Shown here piece after piece: positions 1-10,400 of a stretch of 64,000 bases of DNA. A model generated the notes under the pieces. It did not search any database and had not been told where the DNA came from. It worked only from the letters and a program-made list of their open reading frames with translations. Positions within the stretch are counted from its first letter, which is position 1. Every line of letters begins with the position of its first letter. The stretch is from SZUA-318 sp964412015. Its GTDB lineage: Bacteria; Gemmatimonadota; Gemmatimonadetes; Longimicrobiales; Gaopeijiaceae. The position numbers and the translations under genes were made by a program. The stretch covers positions 62,001-126,000 of the forward strand of contig CAYPMO010000003.1 of the NCBI GenBank assembly GCA_964412015.1. The letters run 5' to 3'.

Positions 1-567
1 GGTACGGTTGTGCTCGGACTCGAACAGCAGCTTGGGACGGCGTCCTTGCTGATCGCCGGGCTCGCCGTCCCCGTCGGCGAGAACCACCGGCGCGAAATAG
101 GAGCGTACCGGGTCGTTTACGCTGCGGATCATCCCGCGGTCGAGCGCGAGCCCCGCCATGGTGGAGACGAACGTCTTGGTCACGCTGAACGTCTGATCCA
201 CGCGGTCGGGTTCGCCCCACTCCGCGACGATGTAGCCGTGGCGGACGACGAGTCCGGTCTGCGGTCCTCGGACCTTGAACGGACCGACGGGCTCCCCGTG
301 CGGCTCGCGCCCGAAGCTCCGATGGTGGGCCGCGAGGAGATCCTTCGGCGTGGTGGACTCGCTCGCGATCGAGAACTCGATGGCGGCACGGAGCCTGGAT
401 GGGTCGAAACCCACCTGCTCGGGGGCCCGGCGCTCCCAGTCCGGATGGCGACCGGGGACGTACGTCTGGCCACCGGCCGGCCGCGTCGTCGCGAGGGCGG
501 CGGTGAGGAGAAGGAGGACGGCGGGAATGCGGGACGGATCCTCGAGGAAGGGCACTCGGCGGTGCAT
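1..567 (-). CDS. Serine hydrolase, beta-lactamase/class C family (partial)
   Basis: This is the N-terminal part (189 codons) of a secreted serine hydrolase; the rest lies beyond the left edge. The ATG is at 565-567. A hydrophobic stretch at about residues 14-28 ending near AGGQT reads as a signal peptide. The catalytic SxxK motif of the penicillin-binding/class C beta-lactamase fold is SVTK at residues 128-131, followed by a helix as expected. Such proteins are esterases, D-aminopeptidases or 6-aminohexanoate-dimer-type hydrolases; the YxN and KTG motifs are out of view, so the substrate cannot be judged. It is divergent from the AddB-like gene at 718. Confidence 0.85.
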   Translation of the reverse strand, partial: MHRRVPFLEDPSRIPAVLLLLTAALATTRPAGGQTYVPGRHPDWERRAPEQVGFDPSRLRAAIEFSIASESTTPKDLLAAHHRSFGREPHGEPVGPFKVRGPQTGLVVRHGYIVAEWGEPDRVDQTFSVTKTFVSTMAGLALDRGMIRSVNDPVRSYFAPVVLADGDGEPGDQQGRRPKLLFESEHNRT

Positions 568-717
568 GGACGATGCTCCGGCTGCGTGGACGGTGCGTTC
601 GGCGGATCGGCATTCGGCGACCCGCCCGGGCCTAACCATCAGGATACGGGCGGAGCGGCGCACGCGGGAGGGCACGCACTCCCGCCTCGGGAGCCGGGTT
701 TCTATCTTGGCGCACCG

Positions 718-3700
718 ATGACTGCGATCTCGTCCCCTCGTCTCGTGGATGCGCTCGGGCGCGTCGCCCGGGAGCGCGCGTTGGACCGGAGACTGCTCGT
801 GGCGCCCACGTTCGGCGGGGGACGGGAACTGCTCCGATGCCTGGCCCGCCGGGGGCAGGGGTGGTTGGGCTTCGAGGTCACCACGCCGCGGCCTCTCGCG
901 CTGCTGCTTGCCCGGTCGGGGCTCGCCGCCGAAGGGCGGCGACCGCTCGATGCGTTCGACCAGCAGGCCCTCCTCGACGAGGCGATGGACGGAGCTCTGG
1001 CCTCGGGGCCCGGCGGGGCGTTCGGCGAGCTGTCCGAAGGCGTCGGATTCCGCGAGGCCGTGCACGGCTCCGTGACCGCGCTCCGCCTCGCGGGAGTCTC
1101 GCCACGCGATGTTCGCTCGGCCCGCTTCAAGGACGGACGCAAGCGGAGCTGGGTGGCCCGCGTGCTGGAACGCTACGAGACGCTGCTCGACGAGCGCGGG
1201 CGGGCCGACACCGCGACGATCCTGTCCCTTGCGGTGGCCGTGCTGTCCGACGAGGAGGCGAGCCTGTCCCGGGCGCTCGGCGCGGACGCGGTCCTGTTGA
1301 TGCCCGGGCTCTCGTCGCGCGGGCTCGTGGGACGGTTCGTGGAAGCGCTCCGGCGGCGCGGCGCCGACGTGCTCGAGAGCGACCCCGTCGTGGGCCGCGC
1401 CGCGCCGTCGGGGGTGCTCTGGCGGGCCGGCGAGCCGGAGGGCTCGCTCTCGTACCTGCACGCGCCCGTCGAGGCGCCGGCGCGCGCGGCACCCGTGGAG
1501 CTGTTCCGCGCCGCTTCCATCCACGACGAGTTGCGCGAGGTCCTGCGGCGCACGGTGGCCCGGGGACTCCCGTGGGACGAGGTCGAGATCATCACGCCCG
1601 ACGCGGCGGCCTACGGCTCGGCGTTGCACGCGCTCTCGGCGCGCCTCGGCGTGCCCGTGACCTACGCGGTCGGCCTGCCGGTAGAGCGGACGCGCCCGGG
1701 GCGGGCGGTGCGCGCGTACCTGGATTGGGTGCAGGGGGGATTCCAGGCCGCCGTCGTCCGGCGGTTGCTCGAGGCCGGCGATCTGCGCCCGCCCGGCTTT
1801 CCGGAGCTGCCGGCCCCGGCGGATCTCGCCCGCAGGTTCCGCTCCCTCAGAATCGGGTGGGGCAGGCGTCGGTACCGTGCCCAGCTCCGTCAGGCTCTGG
1901 CGGCGCTCGAGCGGGCGGTGCCCGGGCGCCATGAGGCGCCGGATCGGTTCCAGCGGCGTATCCGCCGCGCACGGGTGGAACTGGAGGCGCTCCGGGGGAT
2001 TCTGTTCCCCGCGCTGAAAGCGACGCCGTCGGTGCCGGATCGGGCGGGTGAGGAGGCGGGCCCCGTGTCGCCCGCCGAGCTGGCGGCCGGCGCGCGCGCG
2101 TTTCTGGGTCGCGTGCCCAAGGGGACAGGGCCGGACGCTGCCGCCCGTGAGGCCATCCTCGCGGTCCTGGACCGCGTGGAGGAGACCCTCCGCCGGCGCA
2201 CGTACTTCGAGGGCGCCGTGGCCGTGCTGCGGCGATACCTCGGGATCCGCGTACGCGCGCCGCAGCTTGGGTCGCCCAACCTCGACGACGCGGGAGCGCC
2301 GTGGGGGTCGGAGGGCGGCCACGTCCACCTGTCGGACCTCGAGCACGGAGGGTTCAGCGGGCGGCAGGCGACGTTCGTCGTCGGCATGGACGCGGATCGG
2401 GTGCCCGGGGTGGGCGAGCAGGACCCGGTGCTGAACGACTCCGACCGGAAAGCGCTCGGCGACGCCCTGCCGACCTCGACGGACGTGATCGAGGAGCGCT
2501 CGTTCCGCCTCGCGGCGCTGCTCGCGAGACTCCGCGGATCGGTGACGCTGAGCTACGCCGCGTGGAGCGCCGCGGAGGCGCGTACGATCCCTCCGTCGCC
2601 CGTGCTCCTGCAGGCCCTCCGCCTCGGCCGCCGTGACGCCACGCCGACGTTCGAGGACCTGCATCGCGTGCTCGGCGACGTGATCGGTCCCGTCCCGCGA
2701 CACGGCCCGGCACTGGACGAGGACGACGTGTGGATGCAAGCGCTCGACCACGACGGTGTGCTGTGCGAGGGCGTCGCCGCGGTCCGAGCCGCGTTTCCAC
2801 GGCTCGACCGTGGGCTCACGGCCAGGCGCGAGCGCGAGGGCGGGCTTCCCGGACCCTGGCACGGCGTGGTGGGGTCCCGCTCCTGGATCCTCGATCCCCG
2901 GAAGAACGACGAGCTCGTGCTCTCGGCCAGCCGGCTCGAGGACCTGGGCGCCTGTCCGCTGCGGTATCTGTACTCGACGGTCCTCCGTCTCCGCCCGCCC
3001 GACGACCCCGAGCTCGACCCGGATCGGTGGCTCGATCCGCTCCGCCGGGGGAGCCTCTTGCACGCCGTGTACGAGGGGACGCTCCGCCAGGCCGGCGAGC
3101 GGGGGATCCTGGAGGGGGGCGGCGACCTGGAGGCGTTGGCTCGCGAGGTACTCGTCGGCGCGATCGAGCGCTGGAAGGCGGACGTCCCCGCACCCGGCGA
3201 GGGCGTCCGCAGGAGGGAGATCGCGGCGCTCGAGGCGGACGTGCTCTCGTTCGTACGGATGGTTCGCGAGCACGGAGCTCCGTGGGCCCGGCTCGAGATG
3301 CGGTTCGGCCAGGACGGGGGAGAGCCCCTGGTCCTCCCGCTGGATGCCGGGACGATCCGCCTGCGGGGGGCCGTGGACCGCGTGGACGAGGACCGCGAAG
3401 GGCTTCACGTCGTGGACTACAAGACCGGGCTCGTGCGCGACTATGAAGGTGGGACGGGCGCGTTCCACGGAGGACGGCGGCTACAGCATGCCATCTACGC
3501 CGAGGCGGCCGAGCGCGCCATGGGACGTCCGGTCGTGGACGCGGCCTACCACTTCCCGACGCGCCGTGGGGAGAACGAGATCATCGCGTATCCGCGCGTG
3601 AGGCTCGCCGGGCTGCCCGACCTGTTGCGCCACCTCCTCGATGGGGCGGCGGCCGGCGCATTCGTTCCCACCGACAGCGCGGACGATTGCCGATACTGTG

Positions 3701-3843
3701 ACTTCCGGGTCGTGTGCAGGGTGCAGGAAGGAGGGTGGGGCTCGGTGGTGTCGCCGCTCGCGGAGTGGTCGGAGGAGCTGATGGCGACGGGGGTGCACGA
3801 GGCGTTCCGCCACCTCCGGGCGGCGCGCTCGTTCGACGGTTGA
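718..3843 (+). CDS. AddB-like PD-(D/E)XK nuclease / inactivated helicase
   Basis: A 1041-residue protein matching the AddB/RexB layout: an inactivated helicase body with no clear Walker A, then a C-terminal RecB-family nuclease. The nuclease motif VDYKTG has Asp900 and Lys902. Four cysteines, Cys746 (GACPLRY) and Cys991/994/1000 (CRYCDFRVVC), fit the Fe-S cluster that pins the AddB nuclease domain. The partner is the AddA-like protein encoded at 7482; together they would resect double-strand breaks for RecA loading. The frame is open upstream to position 10, but that part is antisense to the serine hydrolase, so the ATG at 718 is chosen. TATCTT at 703-708 could be a -10 element. The gap to AddA is filled by three unrelated metabolic genes. 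Confidence 0.85.
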   Translation: MTAISSPRLVDALGRVARERALDRRLLVAPTFGGGRELLRCLARRGQGWLGFEVTTPRPLALLLARSGLAAEGRRPLDAFDQQALLDEAMDGALASGPGGAFGELSEGVGFREAVHGSVTALRLAGVSPRDVRSARFKDGRKRSWVARVLERYETLLDERGRADTATILSLAVAVLSDEEASLSRALGADAVLLMPGLSSRGLVGRFVEALRRRGADVLESDPVVGRAAPSGVLWRAGEPEGSLSYLHAPVEAPARAAPVELFRAASIHDELREVLRRTVARGLPWDEVEIITPDAAAYGSALHALSARLGVPVTYAVGLPVERTRPGRAVRAYLDWVQGGFQAAVVRRLLEAGDLRPPGFPELPAPADLARRFRSLRIGWGRRRYRAQLRQALAALERAVPGRHEAPDRFQRRIRRARVELEALRGILFPALKATPSVPDRAGEEAGPVSPAELAAGARAFLGRVPKGTGPDAAAREAILAVLDRVEETLRRRTYFEGAVAVLRRYLGIRVRAPQLGSPNLDDAGAPWGSEGGHVHLSDLEHGGFSGRQATFVVGMDADRVPGVGEQDPVLNDSDRKALGDALPTSTDVIEERSFRLAALLARLRGSVTLSYAAWSAAEARTIPPSPVLLQALRLGRRDATPTFEDLHRVLGDVIGPVPRHGPALDEDDVWMQALDHDGVLCEGVAAVRAAFPRLDRGLTARREREGGLPGPWHGVVGSRSWILDPRKNDELVLSASRLEDLGACPLRYLYSTVLRLRPPDDPELDPDRWLDPLRRGSLLHAVYEGTLRQAGERGILEGGGDLEALAREVLVGAIERWKADVPAPGEGVRRREIAALEADVLSFVRMVREHGAPWARLEMRFGQDGGEPLVLPLDAGTIRLRGAVDRVDEDREGLHVVDYKTGLVRDYEGGTGAFHGGRRLQHAIYAEAAERAMGRPVVDAAYHFPTRRGENEIIAYPRVRLAGLPDLLRHLLDGAAAGAFVPTDSADDCRYCDFRVVCRVQEGGWGSVVSPLAEWSEELMATGVHEAFRHLRAARSFDG

Positions 3844-3913
3844 CCGGGGCGGGTGGCCCGGGCCGCGGCCGATCCCTACGTTCTCCGTTCCAGCACACGC
3901 AGGAGGAGCCAAC

Positions 3914-5761
3914 ATGAAGCGTCTGACCCTCGTCCTCGTCACGGCCCTGGCCGCTTCCGTGCCGACGCCCGCAGCCGCTCAGCGCACGCAGAAACCCGTG
4001 CTCCACGGGAAGCACTGGATCGCGATCACGGGCAAGCCCATGGCCGCCACGGCCGGCGCCATGATGTTCCAGAAAGGTGGCAACGCCGTGGACGCGGCCG
4101 CGGCGATGCTGGCCGCCACGGCCACGATGTGGGACGTCCTCTCGTGGGGCGGCGAGACCCAGGCGCTCATCTACCATCCCGGCGAGAAGCGGGTGATCGC
4201 GCTCAACGCGCTCGGCGTCGCGCCGAGCGGCGCCACGCCGGAGTACTTCCGGGCCAAGGGGATGCGCTATCCGCCGGAGTATGGCGTGGACGCCATGGTA
4301 ACGCCGGGAACCCCGGGCGGGCTCATGACGATGGTCGCCCAATGGGGACGTCTCTCGCTCGCGGACGTGTTGGCTCCCGCGATCCAGATGGCCGAAGGAT
4401 ACCCCATGGAAGCGGACGCGGTACGGCGGGTGCGCGCCGAGGCCGACCGGATGAAGGCGTGGCCGTACACCGCGGCCGTGTTCTTCCCGGACGGGGGCGA
4501 CGGGCCCGAGGTCGGGGAGATCCTCGTGCAGCGCGACCTGGCGACGACTCTGCGCAAGCTCGTGGAGGCCGAGGCGCAGGCCCTGGCGGTGGGCAGGAGC
4601 CGCGAAGAGGCGATCCAGGCGGCGTACGACCGCTTCTACAGGGGCGACATCGCCGAGGAGTATGTGCGCGGCGCCCGCGAGCAGGGGTCGACCGTGACGA
4701 TGGCGGACCTCGCGAACTGGAAGGTCCGGATCGAGGAGCCGGTGAAGACCACATACAAAGGCATCGAGGTCTACAAGCTCACGCATTGGGTACAGGGGCC
4801 CGTTCTGCTCCAGACGCTGAACATCCTCGAGAACCTCGATCTGAAGGCCATGGGCTACAACAGCGCCCGGTACATGCACGCGCTCTACCAGGCGATGAAC
4901 CTCGCGTTCGCGGACCGGGACTTCTACTACGGTGATCCCTACTTTCCGCCGGAGGAGCCGATCCGCGGGCTCCTGTCCAAGGAGTACGCGAGGCAGCGCG
5001 CGGCCCAGATCGACTGGGAGCGCAACGACCCGTTCGCCGGCCCGGGCGATCCGTATCCGTTCCAGGGCGGTACGAACCCGTTCGCCGAGATCCTCGAGCG
5101 TTGGAACGCCGGGAAGGATGCGCTCACCGAGGAGTCCGGCTCGGACGCGATGGCCGAGCTCGAGGAGAACTTCAACCAGGGCACGACGTCGGTGCAGGCC
5201 GCCGACGAGGAGGGATGGATCGTCTCGATGACCCCGTCGGGTGGCTGGGTGCCGGCCGTCATCGCCGGGCGCACCGGCGTGGGCATGAGCCAGCGCGCGC
5301 AGTCGTACGTAATGGAGGCGGAGGACGGGCCCTATAACGTCGTGGAGCCCGGCAAGCGGCCCCGGGCGACGCTGACGCCGTCGCTCGCGCTCAAGGACGG
5401 CCGGCCGTTCCTCTCGTTCGCCGTGCAGGGAGGGGACACTCAGGACCAGAACCTCCTGCAGTTCTTCCTGAACGTGGTGGAGTTCGGCATGAACGTGCAG
5501 GAGGCGGCGGAGGCGGCCAACATCAACTCCTACCAGATGCGCTCGTCCTTCGGCGACCGGGCCATCGCACCGGGACGGATGCTCGTGCAGAGTGCGACGC
5601 CTCCGTGGGTGCAGAGCGAGCTGCGGGGGATGGGTTATACGCTGACGCTCTCCAACCGCACCTCCGGCCCCATCAACGCGATCTTCTTCGATTGGGAGCA
5701 TGGGGCGTTCTGGGGCGGCTCGAGCAACCACGGCGACGATTACGGAGTGGTGTGGGAGTAA
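3914..5761 (+). CDS. Gamma-glutamyltransferase family Ntn hydrolase
   Basis: A 615-residue secreted precursor with a Sec signal peptide (residues 1-22, ending AAAQ) and the gamma-glutamyltransferase fold (GGNAVDAAAA near the N terminus). The family autocleaves before a threonine that becomes the nucleophile; here that is the first Thr of GTTSVQAADEEG (Thr424). Canonical enzymes have TTH at this point; this one has TTS, and the later serine/glycine region (TPSGGW) is also atypical, so it may act as an acylase or amidohydrolase rather than on glutathione. AGGAGGAG directly upstream supports the start. Its stop overlaps the GTG of the aconitase-X gene by 10 bases, implying cotranslation. Confidence 0.85.
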   Translation: MKRLTLVLVTALAASVPTPAAAQRTQKPVLHGKHWIAITGKPMAATAGAMMFQKGGNAVDAAAAMLAATATMWDVLSWGGETQALIYHPGEKRVIALNALGVAPSGATPEYFRAKGMRYPPEYGVDAMVTPGTPGGLMTMVAQWGRLSLADVLAPAIQMAEGYPMEADAVRRVRAEADRMKAWPYTAAVFFPDGGDGPEVGEILVQRDLATTLRKLVEAEAQALAVGRSREEAIQAAYDRFYRGDIAEEYVRGAREQGSTVTMADLANWKVRIEEPVKTTYKGIEVYKLTHWVQGPVLLQTLNILENLDLKAMGYNSARYMHALYQAMNLAFADRDFYYGDPYFPPEEPIRGLLSKEYARQRAAQIDWERNDPFAGPGDPYPFQGGTNPFAEILERWNAGKDALTEESGSDAMAELEENFNQGTTSVQAADEEGWIVSMTPSGGWVPAVIAGRTGVGMSQRAQSYVMEAEDGPYNVVEPGKRPRATLTPSLALKDGRPFLSFAVQGGDTQDQNLLQFFLNVVEFGMNVQEAAEAANINSYQMRSSFGDRAIAPGRMLVQSATPPWVQSELRGMGYTLTLSNRTSGPINAIFFDWEHGAFWGGSSNHGDDYGVVWE

Positions 5762-7011
5762 AGCTCACAGCGGCCGAGCACGCCCTCCTCGAGGACGCCC
5801 ACGGAGGGGCGGCCGCGCTCGCCATGCGCGTCGTGGTCGCCGCCGCCGAGTTGCTCGGGGCCGAGCGGCTCGTCGAGATCTCTTCGGCCCACATCGACGG
5901 ATGCCTCTACCAGGGGGACGGCGGCGTCGAGTTCGCGGAGCGCCTGGTCGCCGGAGGTGGAAAGGTCCGGGTGCCCACGACGCTCAACGTGGGTGCCCTG
6001 GACCTGCTGCACCCAGGAACGGTGCGCGGGGACGCGCATCGCTCGGCCATGGCCCGCCGGCAGATGGAGGCGTACCTGGCGCTCGGGTGCGCACCCACGT
6101 GGACGTGCGCGCCGTACCAGGCGGGTCACAGGCCGGGCGTGGGGGAGCAGATCGCCTGGGGGGAGAGCAACGCGATCGCGTTCGCCAACTCGGTCCTCGG
6201 CGCGCGCACCGAGCGTTACGGCGACTTCCTCGACGCCTGCTGTGCGCTCACGGGCCGCGCTCCGTTCCACGGGCTCCACCTCGCGGAGAACCGCGCGGCC
6301 ACCGTCGTGGTGGACTGCTCGTGGATTCCCGAGCACCTGAAGCGCCGGGATGTCTTCTATCCGGTCTTCGGCACCTGGCTCGGCCTCGAGGTCGGCAGGG
6401 AAGTATCCGCCGTCGTGGGCCTTCCCGGGGACGTCACGGAGGACCAGCTCAAGGCGCTCGGCGCCGCCGGTGCATCGTCCGGCGCGGTCGCCCTCTTCCA
6501 CGTGGTAGGCGTGACGCCCGAGGCCCCCACGTTGGAGGCGGCCACGCAGGGACGAACCGACCTGCGCCGTGTAGCGCCGAGGGCGGAGAGGCTGCGCGCG
6601 ACCCTGAAGCGCATGAGCACGACGGCGTCCCTCACGGTCGACGCGGTGGCGGTCGGATGCCCGCATTTCTCGGTTGCCGAGTTCCGTGAGTTGATCAGCC
6701 TGGTGCGGGGGCGCCGGTTGAAGGTGCCGTTCTTCGCGTGCACGGGCCGAGGCGTGCTCGCGGAGCTCGAGGCGGCGGGGGACGCGGCGGTGCTTCGGGA
6801 GGCGGGCGTGGACATCGTGGTGGACACGTGCATCGTCGTCACGCCGATCCTTCCCGCGGCGGGCGGCGTACTCATGACCTGCTCGGGCAAGTTCGCGCAC
6901 TACGGTCCCTCCAACACCGGATGGGAGGTCGTCTACGGGAGCCTGGAGGACTGCGTCGCGTCCGCGATCGCGGGCCGTCTCGTGCGGGACGAGGGGATCT
7001 GGTCGTGGTGA
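5752..7011 (+). CDS. Aconitase X catalytic (large) subunit
   Basis: A 419-residue aconitase-X large subunit. Conserved features are HIDGCLY near residue 51, TCAPYQAG, WGESNAIAFANS and the C-terminal TCSGKFAHYGPSNTG, which in the family bind an Fe-S cluster and substrate. Known AcnX enzymes dehydrate cis-3-hydroxy-L-proline in bacteria and mevalonate 5-phosphate in archaea. This is the split type with a separate swivel subunit immediately downstream. The substrate cannot be read from sequence; the bacterial context and the adjacent amidohydrolase make a hydroxyproline-type amino acid more likely than a mevalonate role. GTG at 5752 is chosen because homology begins at VKLTAAEH; it overlaps the upstream stop. 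Confidence 0.85.
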   Translation: MGVKLTAAEHALLEDAHGGAAALAMRVVVAAAELLGAERLVEISSAHIDGCLYQGDGGVEFAERLVAGGGKVRVPTTLNVGALDLLHPGTVRGDAHRSAMARRQMEAYLALGCAPTWTCAPYQAGHRPGVGEQIAWGESNAIAFANSVLGARTERYGDFLDACCALTGRAPFHGLHLAENRAATVVVDCSWIPEHLKRRDVFYPVFGTWLGLEVGREVSAVVGLPGDVTEDQLKALGAAGASSGAVALFHVVGVTPEAPTLEAATQGRTDLRRVAPRAERLRATLKRMSTTASLTVDAVAVGCPHFSVAEFRELISLVRGRRLKVPFFACTGRGVLAELEAAGDAAVLREAGVDIVVDTCIVVTPILPAAGGVLMTCSGKFAHYGPSNTGWEVVYGSLEDCVASAIAGRLVRDEGIWSW

Positions 7012-7409
7012 GGGGCCGGGCGCTCGTGGCGGGCTCGGCCCGGGGACCGCTCATGCGGCTCGGGGCGCCGATCAGCTTCTGGGGTGGCCTGGACCCGGTC
7101 TCGGGCCGCGTGGCCGACCCGCGCCATCCGGACTTCGGCCGGACCGTCAGCGGGTCGGTGCTCGTGGTTCCGTCGGCGATCGGGTCCTCGTCGTCGAGCG
7201 CGATCATGCTCGAGTTGCTCCGGAACGGTACCGCACCCGCGGCCCTCGTCATGGACAGGGCGGACGCGATCCTGGCGCTGGGCGTCGTGGTGGCCGGTGA
7301 GCTGGGCTACGACGGGATTCCCGTGGTGGAAGTGCCGATGGACGACATCGCGTCCCTGGAGGACGGCACGCTCGTACGCGTCGAGCCGGACGGAACGATC
7401 CGCGCGTGA
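7008..7409 (+). CDS. Aconitase X swivel (small) subunit
   Basis: A 133-residue DUF126/swivel-domain protein, the small subunit of aconitase X. The serine run at residues 60-64 (GSSSSSAI) carries the catalytic serine of the family, and PVVEVPMDD near the C terminus is also typical. The GTG at 7008 overlaps the TGA of the large subunit as GTGA, so the two are translationally coupled and surely form one enzyme; an in-frame GTG one codon earlier (7005) is an alternative start. The dehydratase cassette ends 72 bases before the AddA-like gene. Confidence 0.87.
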   Translation: MRGRALVAGSARGPLMRLGAPISFWGGLDPVSGRVADPRHPDFGRTVSGSVLVVPSAIGSSSSSAIMLELLRNGTAPAALVMDRADAILALGVVVAGELGYDGIPVVEVPMDDIASLEDGTLVRVEPDGTIRA

Positions 7410-7481
7410 CGCTCGAGCGGAGCGCCCGGAGGCTCCCATCCACGCCTTTCGACCGATCCCGCGTCCGGCCACATTGACGGG

Positions 7482-10400
7482 ATGAGCGATCCCAAGGTTC
7501 TCGTCCTGCCCCTCCCGGACGAGCGAGCGCGCCGCCGGATCCGGGAGGATCTCGACACGAACCTCCTGGTGGAGGCGGGGGCGGGCTCGGGCAAGACCAC
7601 GGAGCTGGTGAACCGCATGGTGGCGCTCGTCGCGTCGGGCGTCGCCACGGTGGACCAGATCGCGGCCGTGACGTTCACGCGCAAGGCCGCGGGCGAGCTG
7701 CGTGAGCGCTTTCAGGCCCGCCTCGAGCGGGAGGTGCGCGACCCCAAGGCCACGGAGGACGTCGTCGCACGCCTGCGTGCCGCCCTGGAAGGCATGGACC
7801 GCGCGTTCCTGGGGACGATTCACGCTTTTTGCGCCCGGCTGCTCCGGGAGCGGCCGCTCGAGGTCGGACTCGACCCTGCGTTCACCGAGCTGAAGCCCGA
7901 GGAGCGCGCGGGCCTCTATGCCGGCTTCTGGGAGGCGTACCTGGAGCGTGTGGCGCGGGATGCGGATCCCATCCTGGAGGAGCTCAACGAGGCGGGGCTC
8001 GGCGTCTCCCACCTCTTCGGCCTCTTCGAGCACATCGCGGAGAATCCCGACGTCACGTTTCCCGCCGACCAGGTTGACGCTCCGTCGGCGTCCGAGGTCG
8101 CGTCGGTTCGCGGGGAGCTCGAGTCGCTGGTGCGGAGGGGCATGGAGCTGATGCCCGAGGGGGCGCCCGAGCGCGGCTGGGATTCGCTCCAGAAGAAGAT
8201 CCGCACGGCTGCGTTCACGCTGGACGTGACCGGCTGGGAGACCCCGGCGGACTTCTTCGAGGCGCTCGCGCTGCTCTGCAAGGAAGGTCCGCGGGGTCAC
8301 GACGTCACCCAGAACCGCTGGAAGGACAAGGCCCTCGCCGCCGATCTCAAGAGGCGCGTCGACGCGTTCGGGGTGGGGGACACGCCGGCGACCCGCGTGC
8401 TCGACCGGTGGTACGCGCATCGCTATGCGCTCGCGCTACGCCTGGCGTCGAGAGCCGCCCTCGCGTTCGCCGAGCATCGGAAGACCGTCGGTCGCCTGGA
8501 TTTCCAGGACCTGCTGCTTCTGACCGCGCGCCTCCTGCGTGAGAACCCGGAGGTTCGCGGAGACGTGGGGCGCCGGTATCGGCGGCTCCTCGTGGACGAG
8601 TTCCAGGACACCGATCCGCTCCAGGCCGAGATCGTGCTGCTGTTGGCGTCCGAGCCGGCGGGGTCGATCGAGTGGCGCAGCGCGGCCCCTCGGCCCGGAG
8701 CCCTCTTCGTGGTGGGCGATCCCAAACAGAGCATCTACCGCTTCCGGCGCGCCGACATCCAGCTCTACGAGCTCGTGAAGAGCCGCTTCCGGGAGTTCGG
8801 AGCGGTTCTGGAGCTCACCTCGAACTTCCGGTCCAGGCCGGCCATCGGTGATCTGGTGAACCAGGTCTTCGACGATCCTGCGTTCTTTCCCCGCGAGGCC
8901 ACGTCGGAGCAGGCACGGTTCGAGCCTCTGAACACGCGTCCCGCGACGACGGCGGTGCCGGCCGAGGGCGTGTTCTGGTACGCGGTGATCCCGAAGCGGG
9001 ACACGGTCCAGGAGGTATCGAAGGACGACGCGGTGCGCGTCGCGAGTTGGATCCGCGCGCGCGTGGACGCGGGCGAGCGCTCGCCCGGCGACTTCCTCGT
9101 GCTGACCCGCGTTACCCGAGCGCTCTCCACGTACGCGCGCGCGCTCGAGGAGCAGGGCCTTCCGGTGCAGGTGACCGGCGCGGGCGTGGGCGTCGAGTCG
9201 GAGCTCAGAGAGCTCCTCGCGCTGCTCGATTGCATGATCGATCCCACGGATCCCGTGAAGGTCGTTGCCGTCCTCGTAGGGCTCTTCTTCGGGCTCGATC
9301 ACGAGCAGCTCCTCGTTCATCGCCTGGAAGGCGGTGAATTCGAGGTCGTCACGGCGCCGGCCGCCGGGCACGCCGAGGTACGCGGGGCGCTGGCCACCCT
9401 GCACCGGTGGTGGAGAGCGGCGAGCCGCGAGCCCTCGGACGTGTTCCTCGGGCGGCTGGTGCCGGAGCTCGGCCTTCTTCCGCTCGCCGCCGCGGGGGAG
9501 CTGGGGTCGCTCAGGGCGGGTGCGCTCATGTACGCCCTGGACGCGGTGCGCGCGGCCGCCCTCGCGGGCGATGCGTCGCTGCCGGGAGCCGCGTCGGCGC
9601 TGAGGGCGGCGCTGGACGCTCGCGAGGCCGAGGCTCCGCTCGAGCCGGGGCGCACCGACGTCGTGCGGCTCATGAACCTCCACCAGGCCAAGGGGCTGGA
9701 GGGGACGGTGGTGGTGCTGGCGGATCCGTCGTCGTGGAGGGGACCGGGGCGGGACCTGCACGTGGAGAGGAGGGACGACGGGTCGGCGCTCGGTTACCTG
9801 CACGTCGGACAGCGGCGCGGTGAGAAGAGAAAAGGCGTGCGCATCCAGGCGCGTCCGTCCGAGTGGCCGGCCATGGAGGCGGCGGAGGCCTGCTTCGAGG
9901 CCGCGGAGGAGACTCGTCTGCTGTATGTCGCGGTGACGCGCGCGCGGGAGGAGCTGGTCGTATCCCGGTGGCCCGCGAAAGCGGACGTGTCGCCGTGGGC
10001 ACCGCTGGACGGGTGGCTGCTGAAGCAGGCGCGGGAGCTTTCCCTCGAGCCGCGTCCGGCCGCGCCCCACCCCGTGCTCGGGCTATCGCCGGACGAGTTG
10101 GGGGGGCGCGTGGCGGAGAGCCGTGCCCGGCTCGAGGAGCAGGCCGTCCCCACGTTCCGCCACGTCTCCGTTACGGACCTGGCCAAGCGCGTGCCCGAGG
10201 GGCGCGGCGTCGAGCCACCGAAGGAGAGTCCGGTGCGCGACGCCGGCATGCGGTTCCGTGGTTACTCGTGGGGCAGCGCGGTGCACGGCGCACTCGCGGC
10301 CGCCGCGGTCGACGACTCGGCGTCGGGGCTCCGGTCGGCCTGCCGTGCACTCCTGGTCGAGAACGGGCGACCGCTGGACGACCGCGGCGAGCCGCACGAG

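Noticed and set aside
10..717. Extension of the AddB-like frame upstream of 718.
   Set aside because: The extension is antisense to a serine hydrolase with a signal peptide and SVTK motif and has no domain of its own.
3581..5731. 716-codon open frame on the minus strand opposite the gamma-glutamyltransferase gene.
   Set aside because: Composition is His/Arg/Leu/Val-rich with no domain; it is a shadow of a GC-rich gene.
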